Origin: Cinnamomum chago
Lineage: Eukaryota; Streptophyta; Magnoliopsida; Laurales; Lauraceae
DNA: 64,000 nt
Direction of reading: 5' to 3'
NCBI GenBank assembly: GCA_038049695.1
Contig: CP142451.1
Location: 70,448,001 to 70,512,000 of the forward strand
The notes beneath the pieces are model-generated. The model ran no database searches and had not been told where the DNA came from. It saw only the letters and a program-made list of their open reading frames with translations. A program made the position numbers and the translations under genes. Shown in pieces: positions 1-12,902 of the stretch; position 1 is the stretch's first letter; each line of letters starts with the position of its first letter.

Positions 1-591
1 CAAGTTTAGGAGCCTCTTTCTGGATTTGACCAAATCTTTAATCCTTGAACCTAAAATTCATGGTTTGAAACAAAATCAGGACTCAGGAATTTCCACCCTA
101 GTCCACCCCGACTTTTACAACCAAAAACGGTTTTAAGTCAAAATTTACAACCCTCGTGTCTTTAAACAAAATGGTTTTTTAGAAACCGTGGGGAAGCAAC
201 GTTCAGTCGATACTCGCAAAACCCAAAAATCGGAAGGATGCGAACCCCATTCGATACTTCCAAATTTTCAAAATCGTAAGGAAGTCTTCTCCTCTTATTT
301 TGGAATTTTTCAACACTTCTTAAGATTTCTTCATGTAATTTCTTTATTGAAATCTCTTCTTGATGGCTTGGGACACTAGCGGAATTTTGGGATAGTCGTG
401 GGGTCCACCTACACAAGAGAAATTACATAAAAATGAGCTACAAATAATTGGATTTATACATGATAATCCGATAATCCGTTAATGTGATAGAATAATAAAG
501 TCTCTATGTAAGGCATTTGATATGCATATGAGATGCCGATAAAATTCGGACTAATGATGGGTACAATATGCAATATTTAACACTCATCACA
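1..591 (-). mobile_element. 3' LTR of Athila copy A (runs off window)
   Basis: On the minus strand the LTR starts with TGTGATGAGTG directly after a polypurine tract (GGTTTGGGGG, about 592-602). Just upstream is the phrase TTTTGCTCGGGACTAGCAAA, which I recall as recurring before 3' LTRs in this branch of plant gypsy elements. The LTR continues past position 1, so its length and outer end cannot be seen. Confidence 0.7.
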
Positions 592-2421
592 CCCCCAAAC
601 CTACATTTTGCTAGTCCCGAGCAAAACTATGAAGAAAAACTAAACTATATGCAAGAAAACACGGTAAAGATCCTAACTCACTTTCGCAGGAATTGCGGCT
701 GCACTTAGCTCGTGCAACAAGCTATTAAACCCCTAGGTTTCCCCCAGTGGACGAGTTTTGTCTCGTGAGGGTTTTCAGCAAATAAATCCCACAAAATTCT
801 TTTTATTTTGAAAAGAAATTTTTTTTTAGTGTCCAACAGTCTTTAGCAAGAATACTAGCCAACTCTTGAAGATATGACAGTCAATACCTAAGTCCAACTG
901 TGTATGTGTGTATTTAGCCAATAATCATGCAATCTTCAAGTCGAATCCCACACAACCTTAATCCCCTTCGAAATACATTTCGCCTTGACTACAGCCTTAC
1001 AGGTCATACTCTCAACAATGGAAGCACACAAATTTTACTGACTAACTCTCAGTATGTGAGTATGAACAAGGCTAAGAACTCACATAATTGATGAAGAACA
1101 AAGTTTATGTATAGAAGGATTGATCTCATAGAACAAGAGATAACCAATAGAAGGTGGAAATGCTCACTCAACTTCTCACTCAATCAACACCTAACCTTTC
1201 TTAGGATCCAATAGGTCTTTCATAGGTTGTAATGGGGTTAGGGTTTAATAGGTAGGATAAGGGTTAAATAAGGGCTAAAGTTTTTTTGAGAAGGTAAGGG
1301 TCTTCAAATCTTCATAGGAAGGTCTTCAATTGTCTTCACTTCTTTATTTTGCTTTGTGTTCTTTATTCCACTCTATCAGTTTTTTGTGCTTGATTTTCTT
1401 TGGTTCCCAAATCTTTTTCTTTGGTTCTCATTTTTATTTTTTCTCATTTTTTTTTCTTTTTTGCTACTTTTTTCTTTGGTTTCAACTCTCAAATTCCTTT
1501 GTCATCCCTTTGTAGAACATCTATTTTTTTGATAGCCCATGTAAAGTCTTCAACGCTAATGCTCAAATCCTTCCTTTCATCATTTATCCTTACCCTAAAA
1601 AAAAAACAATAGGTCAAAAAGGATGATAAATGTGGGTGATGAGGCTTGGGTCAATGAAGGAAGGTTTCTTGTAAGATAGGCTCAAGAGGGCTACTAAACA
1701 TATAAAATGTGGATTCAAAATTTTAGCCATGGTTTTTTTTTTTTTAGAATGCCTATCGTCTTCCCCTAAGTTCGGAAAAATGCATCATAAGCTACAAGTC
1801 AATGTTTCTTCGCATTTTGATGTCACCTCTATTGTTAGAACAAGGAATAGCACTTATGAGATCGGTAACGTTGGACTAAGAAGCTCTAGAAGTAGCTCTT
1901 CATTCTACTTAGGAATAGCGCAGAAGAGTCCTTACCCAAACGGATATAGATAGGCTCAATCGCTCAATGGGTTCTAGTCTCCACTAATGATTCTTTCGGG
2001 GTATCTCAGAAGTGATTTGCTCTTCTCTTGGACTACACTCATGTGGCTACATGTGTAAAAAGTTTCTAGGACTTGTATCTATGACAACTCTTCAAGCTAA
2101 AATCCATGGACAATTTTTAAAAAAAAATCAGATTTTTAGTAATTTTGGAATTTTTTTAATTTTTTAGGGTTTTTGGTATAAATGGAAAACAAGACTTATG
2201 TACATGCAAAACGCAATGCATGAAATGCAGTGCCTCACCCCCAAACCTATTCTAAACATTGTCCCCAATGTTTATGTAGAACAGAAATAAAATAGGACAA
2301 GGATGATAAATTAAAATTTCTCACCATGGGGTGCCGACACACGGGTATATTGGGTTGCCTCCCAACAAGCTCTAAGTTTAACGTCTTCAGCCAGACGTAA
2401 CTAACATGGTATGAGGTCAAT
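592..2421 (-). mobile_element. Spacer between integrase and 3' LTR of Athila copy A
   Basis: About 1.8 kb without a convincing coding region. It holds two purine tracts of the form AGGTTTGGGGGTG on the minus strand, near 592-602 and 2229-2241, the second preceded by a phrase like ATTGGGGACAATGTTTAGA. Some Athila members carry an env-like gene here. I see no candidate for one. Short Phe-rich frames on the plus strand (1330-1612) are translations of a T-rich stretch. Confidence 0.6.
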
Positions 2422-3640
2422 TTATCCAGGTTCCACAAGAAGGACCTCCTCAACAACATTCTCAGGATTCACAAACTCTAGGTACTCTTTCAATCTCTGT
2501 CCATTCACTTGGAAGGTGCTACCATCTCTGGGATTCAAAAGTTCAACTGCACCATGGGAATGGACTGTCTGAACAACATAGGGTCCTGACCATCGAGACT
2601 TCAGCTTGCCTAGGAATAAGTGCAATATGGAGTTATATAGCAAAACTTTCTGGCCAAGATGCAACTCTTTCCTTAGAATTCTCTTATCATGAAACATTTT
2701 GATCCTGGCCTTATAACTCCTTGCACATTCATATGATTCATTCCTCATTTCCTCCAATTCAGCAAGCTGAAGTTCTCGTTGGACCCCGGCCTTTTCTAAG
2801 TCAAAGTTTAGACGCTTGATCGCCCAATATGCTCGATGTTCTAGCTTAATCGGCAAGTGGCATGCCTTGCCGAAGACCAATCGGTACGGAGACATTCCGA
2901 TAGGTGTCTTATAGGCTGTCCGATATGCCCACAGTGCATCATGTAAACGCAGAGACCAGTCTTTCCGATTTGGATTGATTGTCTTCTCCAGGATGTTCTT
3001 GATCTCACAATTGGAAGTTTCTACTTGCCCGCTAGTCTGAGGATGGTATGGTGTGGCAACTTTGTGCGTGATGTGGTACTTCCCCATTAAAGCTTCAAAT
3101 ACTCGGTTGCAAAAATGCTTACCACCGTCACTGATGATTGCGCGGGGTATACCAAAGCGAGCGAAAACTTGATTTTTCAAAAATTCAACCAAACCTTGTG
3201 GTCATTGGTCTTACAAGGGATGGCCTCTACCCATTTAGACACATAATCAACCGCAACAAGAATATACTGATAACCAAAAGAAACGGGAAATGGTCCCATG
3301 AAGCCTATACCCCAAACGTCAAACAACTCAACGATCAAGATAGGTTGTTGGGGCATTTCATTCCTCTTAGAGATCCTCCCCAATCGTTGACACCGATCAC
3401 AATTCCTACAATGTTCATGTGCATCCTTGAAAAGGGTAGGCCAAATAAATCCATATTGCAGCACCTTTGCTACTGTCTTTTTACTAGAAAAATGTCCCCC
3501 GCAAGCATGGTTATGACAAAATTCAAGTATGCTCTTCTGGTCCATCTCGGGTACACATCTCCTAATGATTTGGTCAGGGCATTGTTTAAATAAATAAGGA
3601 TCATCCAAAAAATAGTATTTAGCCCTAGACAATAAGCGGA
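2422..3640 (-). mobile_element. Integrase region of Athila copy A
   Basis: Encodes an N-terminal zinc-binding segment ([14 protein letters not shown] followed by [11 protein letters not shown], the HHCC pattern), a catalytic core with the Asp of GFMGPFP, the Asp of [11 protein letters not shown] and the Glu of [12 protein letters not shown], and a C-terminal segment ([13 protein letters not shown]). The order is that of a gypsy integrase downstream of RNase H. It is treated as part of a dead element. Confidence 0.85.
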
Positions 3641-4646
3641 ATTGGTCATTTTTTGACCAATTGCTTGGTGTTTTCCCGGTCACCAGATAGTTAACTATAT
3701 ATGCATACCACAGGGTTTTACTATCAATCAACAACAATTGCTCATCTGAGAAGGTTTCTAAAATCGGATAGTCATCAGAGGAATCGACAATCAAACGGGA
3801 AACATGGTTAGCTACCACGTTTTCAGGCCCCTTTTTATCCCGTATCTCAAGATCAAATTCTTGCAAAAGCAGTATCCACCTGATCAGCCGAGCTTTGGCA
3901 TCTTTCTTGCTCAACAAATATTTCAATGCGGCATGATTAGTGAAGACAATGACTTTTGACCCTATGAGATAGGATCTGAACTTATCCAATGCGAAGACGA
4001 TAGCCAGCAATTCCTTCTCAGTGGTGGTATAGTTAAGTTGTCTGTCGTTAAGGGTCCTACTAGCATAGTAGATGACGTGAGGCACTTTGTCTATGCTCTG
4101 TCCCAGTACAACTCCAAGAGCATAATTGGAGGCATCGCACATCAATTCAAAAGGTTTCGTCCAATTAGGAGGACGGATAATGAGTGCAGATGTCAACTCT
4201 CGTTTCAAACGATCAAATGATTCTAAACATGAAGCAAAAAAATCAAAATTAGCATTCTTTGCCAAGAGATCACAGAGAGGGCGAGCAATTTTGCTGAAGT
4301 CCTTGATAAAGCGCCAATAGAAGCCCGCATGGCCCAAAAAGGCTCTCACCTCTCGCACAGTTTTAGGAGGGGGCAGGTTCACAATCAAGTCGACCTTGGC
4401 TTTATCTACTTCAATGCCCTTACTCGACACAGTATGACCCAAAACTATGCTCGGTTTGACCATAAAATGACACTTCTCTCAGTTCAAGACCAGGTTCTTT
4501 TCTTTACTTCTTTGTAGTACCAGGGTCAAATGGTGTAGACAACTATCAAAACTCGAGCCAAAAACAGAGAAGTCATCCATGAAGACTTCCAAAAATCTCT
4601 CCACCATGTCTGAGAAAATGCTCAACATACACCTTTGAAAAGTTCT
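3641..4646 (-). mobile_element. RNase H and end of reverse transcriptase, Athila copy A
   Basis: Carries the RT C-terminus (FMDDFSVFGSS with the DD pair; [18 protein letters not shown]) and the RNase H-like domain ([61 protein letters not shown]). The first half of RT and everything upstream of it are absent on this copy. The sequence stops where copy B's primer-binding site begins. Confidence 0.85.
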
Positions 4647-4663
4647 TGGCGCCGTTGACGGGG
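4647..4663 (+). mobile_element. Primer-binding site, tRNA-Asp type
   Basis: TGGCGCCGTTGACGGGG matches, with one difference, the complement of the 3' end of plant tRNA-Asp (TGGCGCCGTTGCCGGGG), the primer known for Athila elements. It should lie just after a 5' LTR. Here the sequence to its left is copy A in reverse orientation. Confidence 0.8.
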
Positions 4664-5775
4664 AAAGGCATCGAATAGCTTTGAATTTCATAGAGTTGAA
4701 CTAATTTTTAGCTTAGTGCACTTTTTATCTTTCCTTTATTTTTCTTGTGGATTCTACACATAGTTTGTATTTACTTTGTAGGGAATTTCTCAATTGGAGT
4801 GAAGGAACGTGCAAAAGTGCATTGGAGAACTTGAAGATTTTACTTACTTCTTAGTTTAGGATTAGTTTAGACATTTATTTGCTTTCTTAGTTGGTTGTAT
4901 TAGGTATTTATTATCAAAGTTGTAATAATTTTGGTTGCGGGTAGGCCCGTGACCCATTTACTTTACTTTACGCACTTTACTTACTTTAAGTAATTAGTTG
5001 TTTAGTTGAATTGCAATAAATTGCTTGTAGGGAAGGAGGACGGTTGGACTATACCGTCACGGCCCCTCATATTCGTACACGGAAATTGGTGTCCGTGGTG
5101 TGAGTCGACAACAACTGATTCCTCCCCCGAAATAAATCGGGAGGTTTGCATTTCCTAACCCCCGTGAATCCCTTGCAAGCGGGTTTACTTTGTTGGTTGT
5201 TCCTTGCTTTGTAGTGTAATTGTTTCAAATACACTTATAATTTGGTGCACTACTAGTAAAGGGCAAATTACCCCAACAAGATAAGGATTCGGATTTCATC
5301 ATTGTTTTCTTGCCCTAAGGATTTCATCTTAATTCTCACTTAGTCTAGAACCAATAAACCATAATAAAATTGAGTAGAAACGTGTCCTTAGGTTACGAGC
5401 TCACTGGGGAAGACCACCGCGGTTGTGCCAATTGTGTGCCTTGGCGGATTTTCTGGTGCCTAAGCAAACCTTGTCCCTTGGCACCATCTTGCCAAATAGG
5501 GAGACTACTTTGTTGCTCGAGGAGTTGGTTTTTAAGAGGAGCCTTCGCCTAGCGCGTCGTGATCCCACTATCTACCTGGGGGTTAACTGGCCAGAATTTT
5601 CGTTTCATAGGTCAAGGTTGGAGGCCATAGTGTTCTCTTCACTGTTAGGAGCTGTCTAGAATTCTTTTATGTAACCTTAGTTTAATTTAGCTTTTCATTT
5701 AGTTTTCAAACTTTTTGTTATGTTGCATTCATTTCATTAAGTGGGCCATTGCATTGCTAGGTTAATCGCAGTTGT
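4664..5775 (+). mobile_element. Leader of Athila copy B
   Basis: About 1.1 kb between the primer-binding site and gag with no long coding frame that looks real. It has the T-rich, then mixed composition usual for long gypsy leaders. Confidence 0.6.
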
Positions 5776-7180
5776 ATGCAAGTGTGGATACGTGATCAAG
5801 ACCGATTAGTGAGGATTGATTACCTTGCTTTACCTGCCCCACCCATAGTACCCACAATGGCTGCTCAAAACCCTCAGCAAAGGACCCTTAATGAACTATT
5901 TGCACCATTTTCATCCACTTCACCTACCTGTATAGTTTTTCCAGAGAATAATGCGAACCAATTTGAGATCCGGCCCGCCACCATCAATATGTTACCAAAA
6001 TTCCATGGATCCGAGTGTGAGCAACCATATATTCATTTGAACAAATTCCTGACCATCTGCCACACGTTTAAGAATCAAAATCTTGATAGTGAAGCTGTGA
6101 AGCTTAGGTTGTTTCCCCTCTCGCTAAAAGATCATGCAGCCGCTTGGCTGAGTTCCTTGACTTCAAACCCCATTACCACCTGGGATGAGCTTGTCAAAAA
6201 GCTTATGTCCAAATTTTCTCCAGTAAGCAAAACTGAGCAGTTTAGGAGTGCCATTAGGAACTTTAGGGGACAACTCGAGGAAGAGTTTTCCGAAACCTGG
6301 GAGAGATTTCATGACCTATTGATCAAATGCCCACATCATGGGATTGACAAAGGAGAGTTGATACATTTCTTTTATAGAAGTCTTACAAACCCCCAGCGTG
6401 TCTTGATTGAATCAATGCACAAAGGAGAATTCATGAATCAAACTATCGATCAAGCATACGAATTCCTTGTCAAGCTTGCAGAAAATTCACAAAATTAGAG
6501 CAGTAGTAAGAAAGACTTAGAGAGAGATGAGATAGGGATCCAGAAGCCTGGAATGTACAACATCAAACAAGACCCTGAGTTGAAAAATGTGATGACCAGT
6601 TTAGTTCAGGGAGAGGAAAATTTGAGCAAAAAGATAGGATCTCTGTCTGTGATGTCATGCCTACCCACCCCTAAGCAACATGAGTCCACCTTGAGAAGTA
6701 TGAGCGACCCGCATCATATTTGTGTGTTATGCGATAGTTGTAAGCACGTGGTTGAGGGTTGCCCTAGTCTGCCAATTGTAAAGGCCGAGCAAGCCAATGC
6801 AATGAATTCCTACGGAAACTTCCGGAAACCAATTGTTAACACTTTCAGTCAAACCTACCACCCAGATAATAGGTTTCACCCCAATTTTTTGTTCCGTCAA
6901 GCCGAGCCTATTCAGTCCCAAGGAGGTCAACCTGGTTTCCAATCGCAGTATCCTATGCAGCAATACCAGCAACCTGCTCAAACTAATCATCCCATAGTTC
7001 CTCATCCTCAGCAACCCATACAACAGAATCAGTTCCAACCACATAACCAATGTAGGGCACTAGTCCCATATCAGATGCCTAACTACTCTACACCAGCACA
7101 AGCCCCTCAGCAATCCTCTCATCTGGAGAACCTATTGACCAAATTCATTCAAGTCCAAGAGAGGACTAACTAGGCCCAGA
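5776..7180 (+). mobile_element. Gag region of Athila copy B
   Basis: The gag core carries the family phrases FEIRPATINMLPKFHG, VKLRLFPLSLKDHAAAWLSS and ETWERFHDLLIKCPHHGI. The region after it (about 6550-7173) has a degenerate Cys-rich motif (CVLCDSCKHVVEGCPSL), like the zinc-knuckle analogue of Athila gag, followed by a Gln/Pro-rich linker. It encodes the capsid/nucleocapsid part of a dead element. Confidence 0.8.
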
Positions 7181-8114
7181 ACCAGTCCATTGCAAAACTA
7201 GAGGCCCAATTAGGTCAACTCACCTTAAGTTGCCCGAGAGAGAAAAGGGCCAATTCTTGAGCCAAACCATTCCTAATCCGAAAGGACAGCCCAATCAGCC
7301 CAGAGGCCAGTGTTCGATAGAGAGTAATGAGCATGTGAAGGCGATCCATACACTGAGATCAGGAAAGACTATTGACAATAGAGTTAAGATGCCTGAAGAG
7401 GATCAAAGAGAGAAGATTTTTTTAGGAAAACCAGAGAGTTCGATGAAAGTTGTCAAACCCGAGAGAGAGAATTTGAAGAAAGATTTGAAAGAGAATGCAG
7501 AAAGAGAAAAAGAGAAAGAGAGAAGAATCCATACCAAGAGGAGAGCCACAGAGAGAGAAGATTCAGAAGTCCATTGTAGTTGAACCATCATCTTTAGAAA
7601 TGGTACCTAGAGCACCATTTCCACACAGATTGAAGGAAACTAGGAAAAAGGATCACTTTGAGGGAATCTTAGAAGTTTTCAAAAATGTCCAGATAAACAT
7701 ACCCTTCCTCGATGCCATAAAGCAAATCTCTTCCTACTCCAAGTTTTTGAAAGACCTGACCATTGTCAAGCGGAAAACATCAGTACCCAGAACCGCTATG
7801 ATGGCAGCTCAAGCATCAGGGTTGATCCAGCAGACCATTGCACCCAAATACAAAGACCCTGGTTGCCCTACCATTACCATTCAGATAGGAGACTCCGTCA
7901 TGGAAAGGTGTCTCCTTGATCTTGGGGCAAGTGTGAATTTACTGTCGTACTCCATGTACAAGCAGTTAGGCTTGGGATGACTGAAAAACACTGATATTAC
8001 CCTTTGTCTTGCTGATAGGTCAGTCAAGTATCCAAAAGGTGTGGTTGAAGATGTGATCATAAAAGTTAAGGATTTTTATTTTCCAGTTGATTTTGTGGTT
8101 CTAGATACCGAACC

Positions 8115-11111
8115 TGTCGCGACCCCGGAACGGAACCCCCGGGCCCGCGACGTTGAGGTTTGTGTGTTGGAGATACTTTCCCACAGGTTTCCGCGGTGAG
8201 GATTCCCAAAGACACGCGGAATCTTACTCACACGATCAAGTATGCGGAAGCGTGTAGCAAAACACATCAAGATGAGCACCAATAAAATATTTAAGTGCCA
8301 TAACAAATAATCACAAGACATATGTATCAAAGAAAGAAGCTAACATGGCATTCCCAACATAGTTCAAGTTATAAGACTAACTCAAAAGTAATTTAAGTTT
8401 TGTTACAACCCATAAGAGGCCATCAGAGGCCAATACGCTTCTCCAAAGTAATCAAAAGAAACCCCAAGACAAAATGATGATGAGACTCAAGAACCCGCCC
8501 GACGTCTAGATGACATCGTCGGGCTGCCACTCTCTCACAGGGGTTGGCTTACAAGCCTCCTCCTGACGCTCCTCCTCAAAGGTAACGTCTCCTGCACCTG
8601 GGCACCAACAAATAAGGGTCAAACACGGCGGTTTGGCAGGTAATCAATTTAGGTGCAAGCATGAAACAATAACGTTTAAGAAAACATATAAACAATCCTT
8701 GATTTGAAATTCTATACTGACTGAGATACATTTGCAGAAATGTTTACTGAGCTGAGATACTAAAACAAACTAGCATGAGTACATAATATATCATGAATAG
8801 TTATCATCCACAAAGAGCCCATCATTTCTCTATCATTTATATAATGAAAAGAGCAAGCACGCACGACAAGCACGATATATATAATATAAGCACGACACGA
8901 TTTCCCACAAAGACGGGAATTCCGGCCGCGGAACCGGACACGCACGATGTGTAATAAATACACGACCAGTCTGCAGACAGTCCACATGTTTAAGGACCCT
9001 CAGACAGTGGATCAAACTGAAAGGGTAGTCCAAGCTCAGTGGTGTTACTTAATTCATGAATGCACAAAACACGCGAAACACTATCAAAACATGTCGAGAT
9101 AAAAAAGGGGAAATCACTTATCAAACACGATGAACACGACTAGCAAGGGCATAATTAATATGCATAACACGCTTAGGAAATGATCCCCTTTTTCTTGAAA
9201 CACATCTTCAAAACGAGCTTGTACTTAAACTTCAAAACGAGTACACGATGATATTCATTATATCGAAACCAAAGTACGAATACAATGCCTATCAAGCTCA
9301 TGCAAGGACCCTTGGTTGATCGTTGTACAGCCGAAGCCCAGATGTTGGAATTAAAACAGAATTGGTGCCCCAGAAGTTCAAGGACATCTCGGGTTTCGAG
9401 TGCATAATATCAGGCTAAAGGCCACTTAACATGTTCTAGTTTTCATTCTTGCTAACTTCTTTAAAACGAGGAATTTAGTCAATTTCGGTCAGCTCGCGGT
9501 CAGGTGTCGGCTAGCCGAACTAGGGTCTGGCGGCTAGCCGACAGCTGACCGACAGGTTGACCGCTGGAAATCTAGGTCCAACACAGCCCTCTGGAAAAGG
9601 AACCGAACTGGCAGCGGTTAGCTTACGGTTAGCCGAACTGAGACTTGGCGGTTAGCCGTAAGCTGACCGTAGGGCTGACCGCTGGAAATCCAGTCTGAAA
9701 TATAGCTCGGGAAAAGGAACCGACACACGCGGTTGGCCAGCGGTTAGCCGACATGGGGTATGGCGGCTAGCCGCTTGCTAACCGTCCAGCTGACCGAGAC
9801 CCACTGTTGAAATGTCAGCTTCTGGAAAGGAAACTGCCGAGCTCGGTCAGCTCGCGGTTAACCGAAATGAGGATTTCGCTAGCCGCCAGCCGACCGACGG
9901 CTGACCGAACTGCACGGGAAATGCAGTCCAATTCAGATTTTTACATTTCCTTCTTCCCTTCTTCTTGTTTCTCATTCCACTTGCACTCCCTGAGCCTACA
10001 TGCTCTCCAAGGGGCAAAACACACATTTTTCCCAACTTCAAACATTCAATCCGAAGGAAAACATGATCATGAAGCTTATAACATATTTATATGGAAAATT
10101 TCTAAAACACAATGGAGCTTAAAATACACATGCACAATGGTCCTATAGAGATTACTTGCCTTGACCAATGCTAACAATCCTTCTCAAGCACTTCACTCAA
10201 GCTATTCCAATGCTACAAGGAAACCCAAGAAAACCACACAACTCACTCAAAATGGAAACAAAGAACCCATTTTAACAAAAGGGTTTGAAACATGAAAAAC
10301 ATGATCTTTAAGGAACTAAAAAGACTTTATGAACAGCATGGGTTGAAGCTCTTACCTAGAGAAGGTCAAACAAGAGAGGAGGGAGAAAATGTAGAGCTTG
10401 TTCCACAAGAAGCTTCAAGAAACTTGTATTGATAGAGAGCTTGCAAGGAGATGAAGAAGATGATGTTTTTAGAATTTTCTTTGGAGTCCTCTAGTTAGAT
10501 CATGCAAGGTGAGGAAGATGGAAGGGGAAAAGGGATTTTCCAGCCCTAGGTCAAGAGATTGCAGAGATTTGGTGAAGTGAATGAAAAGAGAGGGAGATGG
10601 GGCTTAAGTGAAGACAATGGGCCCCAATTAACATGAACCTTGAAATGACCAAAACACGATCTTGTGGACCTCTGGTGACTTCGACGAAGAAGGATAAAAC
10701 GATCCTCGAAATATCTAGTTTCCAAAAAGTATATTTTTGACATGGTTTTGAGATCTTGAAAATTGTGTCCAGATTTGTGCATAAAAGCCAATTTTACCCT
10801 CTTGGGCCAAGACATGGGTTTTTGGGCTTCAAACATGAATGGGCTTAAGACGAAAGTTGTAACACATAGAAAAATCATTCAAATGAAATCAAAATCACAA
10901 TCACACGGAAACCGATACGATCTTCCCAAGCTTACACGGGCACTCAGGCCTTCCTGAGTGTGTCAGACTAACACTAAACGTTCTCAGAATTTCCAAAACT
11001 ATGTCCAAGACTAAAGCTAATTACTTCTAACCCAACGACAACTAAACCCACTTAGGACTAAATACATACTAATCACACACTAATCGACTTGGTCTGGGTC
11101 GGGGTCTAACA
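8115..11111 (-). mobile_element. Solo LTR 1 (about 3.0 kb, Tekay/Del-like), inserted in Athila copy B
   Basis: Bounded by TGTCGCGACCCC and GGTCGGGGTCTAACA, so it has TG...CA ends, and flanked by the 5-bp duplication GAACC (8110-8114 and 11112-11116). No coding region or second LTR is seen inside, so a solo LTR is the simplest reading. It matches solo LTR 2 in reverse orientation at its ends and through the body (for example the CTACATGCTTCCGCA-like phrase). Length and end sequences suggest a Tekay/Del-type chromovirus. That family call is inference from memory. An internal tandem repeat is listed separately. Confidence 0.85.
9486..9935. repeat. Tandem repeat with palindromic cores inside solo LTR 1
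   Basis: About four units of roughly 119 bp. The phrase CGGTCAGCTCGCGGT starts at 9486 and again at 9844, which is three periods. Each unit has a mirrored pair of words such as CGGTTAGCCG or CGGCTAGCCG around a short centre, followed by GACCGCTGGAAATC and CTGGAAAAGGAACCG. The cores vary between units while the linkers are more alike. Confidence 0.8.
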
Positions 11112-11549
11112 GAACCAGTGGCAGCCCCCGACCAACATATTCCTGTCATTCTTGGTCGACCATTCCTTGCAACATCAGATGCAGTGATTAGATGCAAGAA
11201 TAGGGTTGTGACACTTAGTTTCGGGAACATGAAATTAGAGTTGAATGTTTTTCGTAACGGACTCCAAACATCAGACCTAGATGATGATGAGGAAGTGAAC
11301 ATGATTGACACATTAGTTGATCAAATAGTTCAATCATCATGTTACACAGATCCGCTGAAGGAATGTCTGGCTCACTTCAATGCCAACATAGACATCGACG
11401 AGTCCATGTGCGAAATTAATGCATTATTGGATTCGGTCCAACAGATGGATGTTGGCCAATGGAAGTAGAAAATTGAGCCTATCTTTACATCCACCTCTAA
11501 ATCTAAGGTCGAAAAAGAATCAGTCATTGTCGAGCCACCCAAGGTAGAA

Positions 11550-12902
11550 TTGAAACCATTACTCGAGAATTTAAAGTATGCCTACTTGGGGCCCTCTGCT
11601 AGCAACCCAGTAATCATTGCCTCAAACCTTGAGGAAGAGCAGGAAAAGAAATTACTAGATGTGCTACAAGACCATCACAGTGCCCTAGGTTGGACCATCT
11701 CAGACATTAAAGGAATCAGTCCCTCTATAGTGATGCACCAGATTCATCTGGAAGAAGGTATCAAACCATCTCGTGAATCGCAGAGGCGACCGAATCCAGT
11801 CCTAAAAGAAGTAGTGGGGGGAGAAGTAATCAAGCTTTTAGACGCTGGCATTATCTACCCGATTTTTTACAGTCAATGGGTGTGTCCTGTCCAAGTAGTA
11901 CCCAAAAAATCTGGCGTAACCGTTGTCGCCAACAAGGACAATGAACTGTTCCCAACCCGTGTTCAAACAAGTTGGAGAGTCTATATTGATTACAGAAAAT
12001 TGAGTTCAATGATCAAGAAGGACCACTTTCCATTGCCCTTTATTGATCAGATGTTGGAAAGATTAGCCGTCCATGCTTTCTATTGCTTCATAGATGGTAA
12101 TTCAGGATATAAATAGATCCATATCTCCCCCGAGGACCAAGAGAAGACAACCTTCACCTGTCCTTTTGGCACATTTGCCTACAGGCGTATGCCGTTTGGC
12201 CTGTGCAATGCACCTGCGACTTTTCAAAGGTGTTTGTTGAGCATTTTCTCAAACATGGTGGAGAGATTTTTGGAAGTCTTCATGAATGACTTCTCTGTTT
12301 TTGGCTCGAGTTTTGATAGTTGTTTACACCATTTGACCCTGGTATTACAAATATGTAAGGAAAAGAACCTAGTCTTGAATTGGGAGAAGTGTCATTTTAT
12401 GGTCAAATCGGGCATTGTTTTGGGTCATATTATGTCGAGTAAGGGCATTGAAGTAGATAAAGCCAAGGTCGACTTGATTGTGAACCTGCCCCCTCCTAAA
12501 ACTGTGCGAGAGGTGAAAGCCTTTTTGGGCATGCAGGCTTCTATCGGCGCTTTATCAAGGACTTCAGCAAAATTGCTCACCCTCTCTGAGATCTCTTGGC
12601 AAAGAATGCTAATTTTGATTTTTCTATTTCATGTTTAGAATCATTTGATCATTTGAAATGAGAGTTGACATCTGCACCCATTATCCGTCCTCCTAATTGG
12701 ACGAAACCTTTTGAATTGATGTGCGATGCCTCCAATTATGCTCTTGGAGTTGTACTGGGACAAAGGATAGAAAATTGCCTCACGTCATCTACTATACTAG
12801 TAGGACCCTTAACGACGCACAACTTAACTATACGACCACTGAGAAGGAATTGTTGACTGTTGTCTTCACATTGGATAAGTTCAAATCCTATCTCATAGGG
12901 TC
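11550..12902 (+). mobile_element. Reverse transcriptase and start of RNase H, Athila copy B
   Basis: The RT carries SWRVYIDYRKLSSMIKKDHFPLPFIDQML, FCFIDGNSGYK-like wording, MPFGLCNAPATFQRC and a FMNDFSVFGSSFDSC segment, followed by the start of RNase H ([17 protein letters not shown]). The RNase H region is cut by the second solo LTR at 12903. The segment is decayed and is treated as a fossil. Confidence 0.82.

Larger units (their letters stand above)
1..4646 (-). mobile_element. Athila-type Ty3/gypsy retrotransposon, copy A (fossil, partial)
   Basis: A minus-strand Ty3/gypsy fossil. Read in its own sense it has the end of reverse transcriptase, RNase H, integrase, a non-coding spacer, a polypurine tract and the start of the 3' LTR, which runs off the window. 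The RT/RNase H stretch has Athila-like wording ([37 protein letters not shown]). No gag or protease is present on this copy. Its coding sequence is very close to that of the plus-strand copy B, so both belong to one subfamily. It is broken in several places. Its 5' side ends abruptly against the primer-binding site of copy B. The family call is from remembered protein similarity. Confidence 0.85.
7230..11470 (+). mobile_element. Protease region of Athila copy B, interrupted by a solo LTR
   Basis: A charged Lys/Glu-rich linker (about 7230-7600) precedes the aspartic-protease region, whose active-site-like phrase is CLLDLGASVNLLSYSMY near 7910-7960. The rest of the protease fold (PVILGRPFLATSDAVI) lies beyond the inserted LTR, around 11118-11270. 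The range given spans the insertion at 8115-11111. Confidence 0.75.

Noticed and set aside
592-2421. Possible env-like gene in the Athila spacer
   Set aside because: Frames are short and show no signal peptide, membrane segment or family wording; the Phe-rich frames come from a T-rich stretch.
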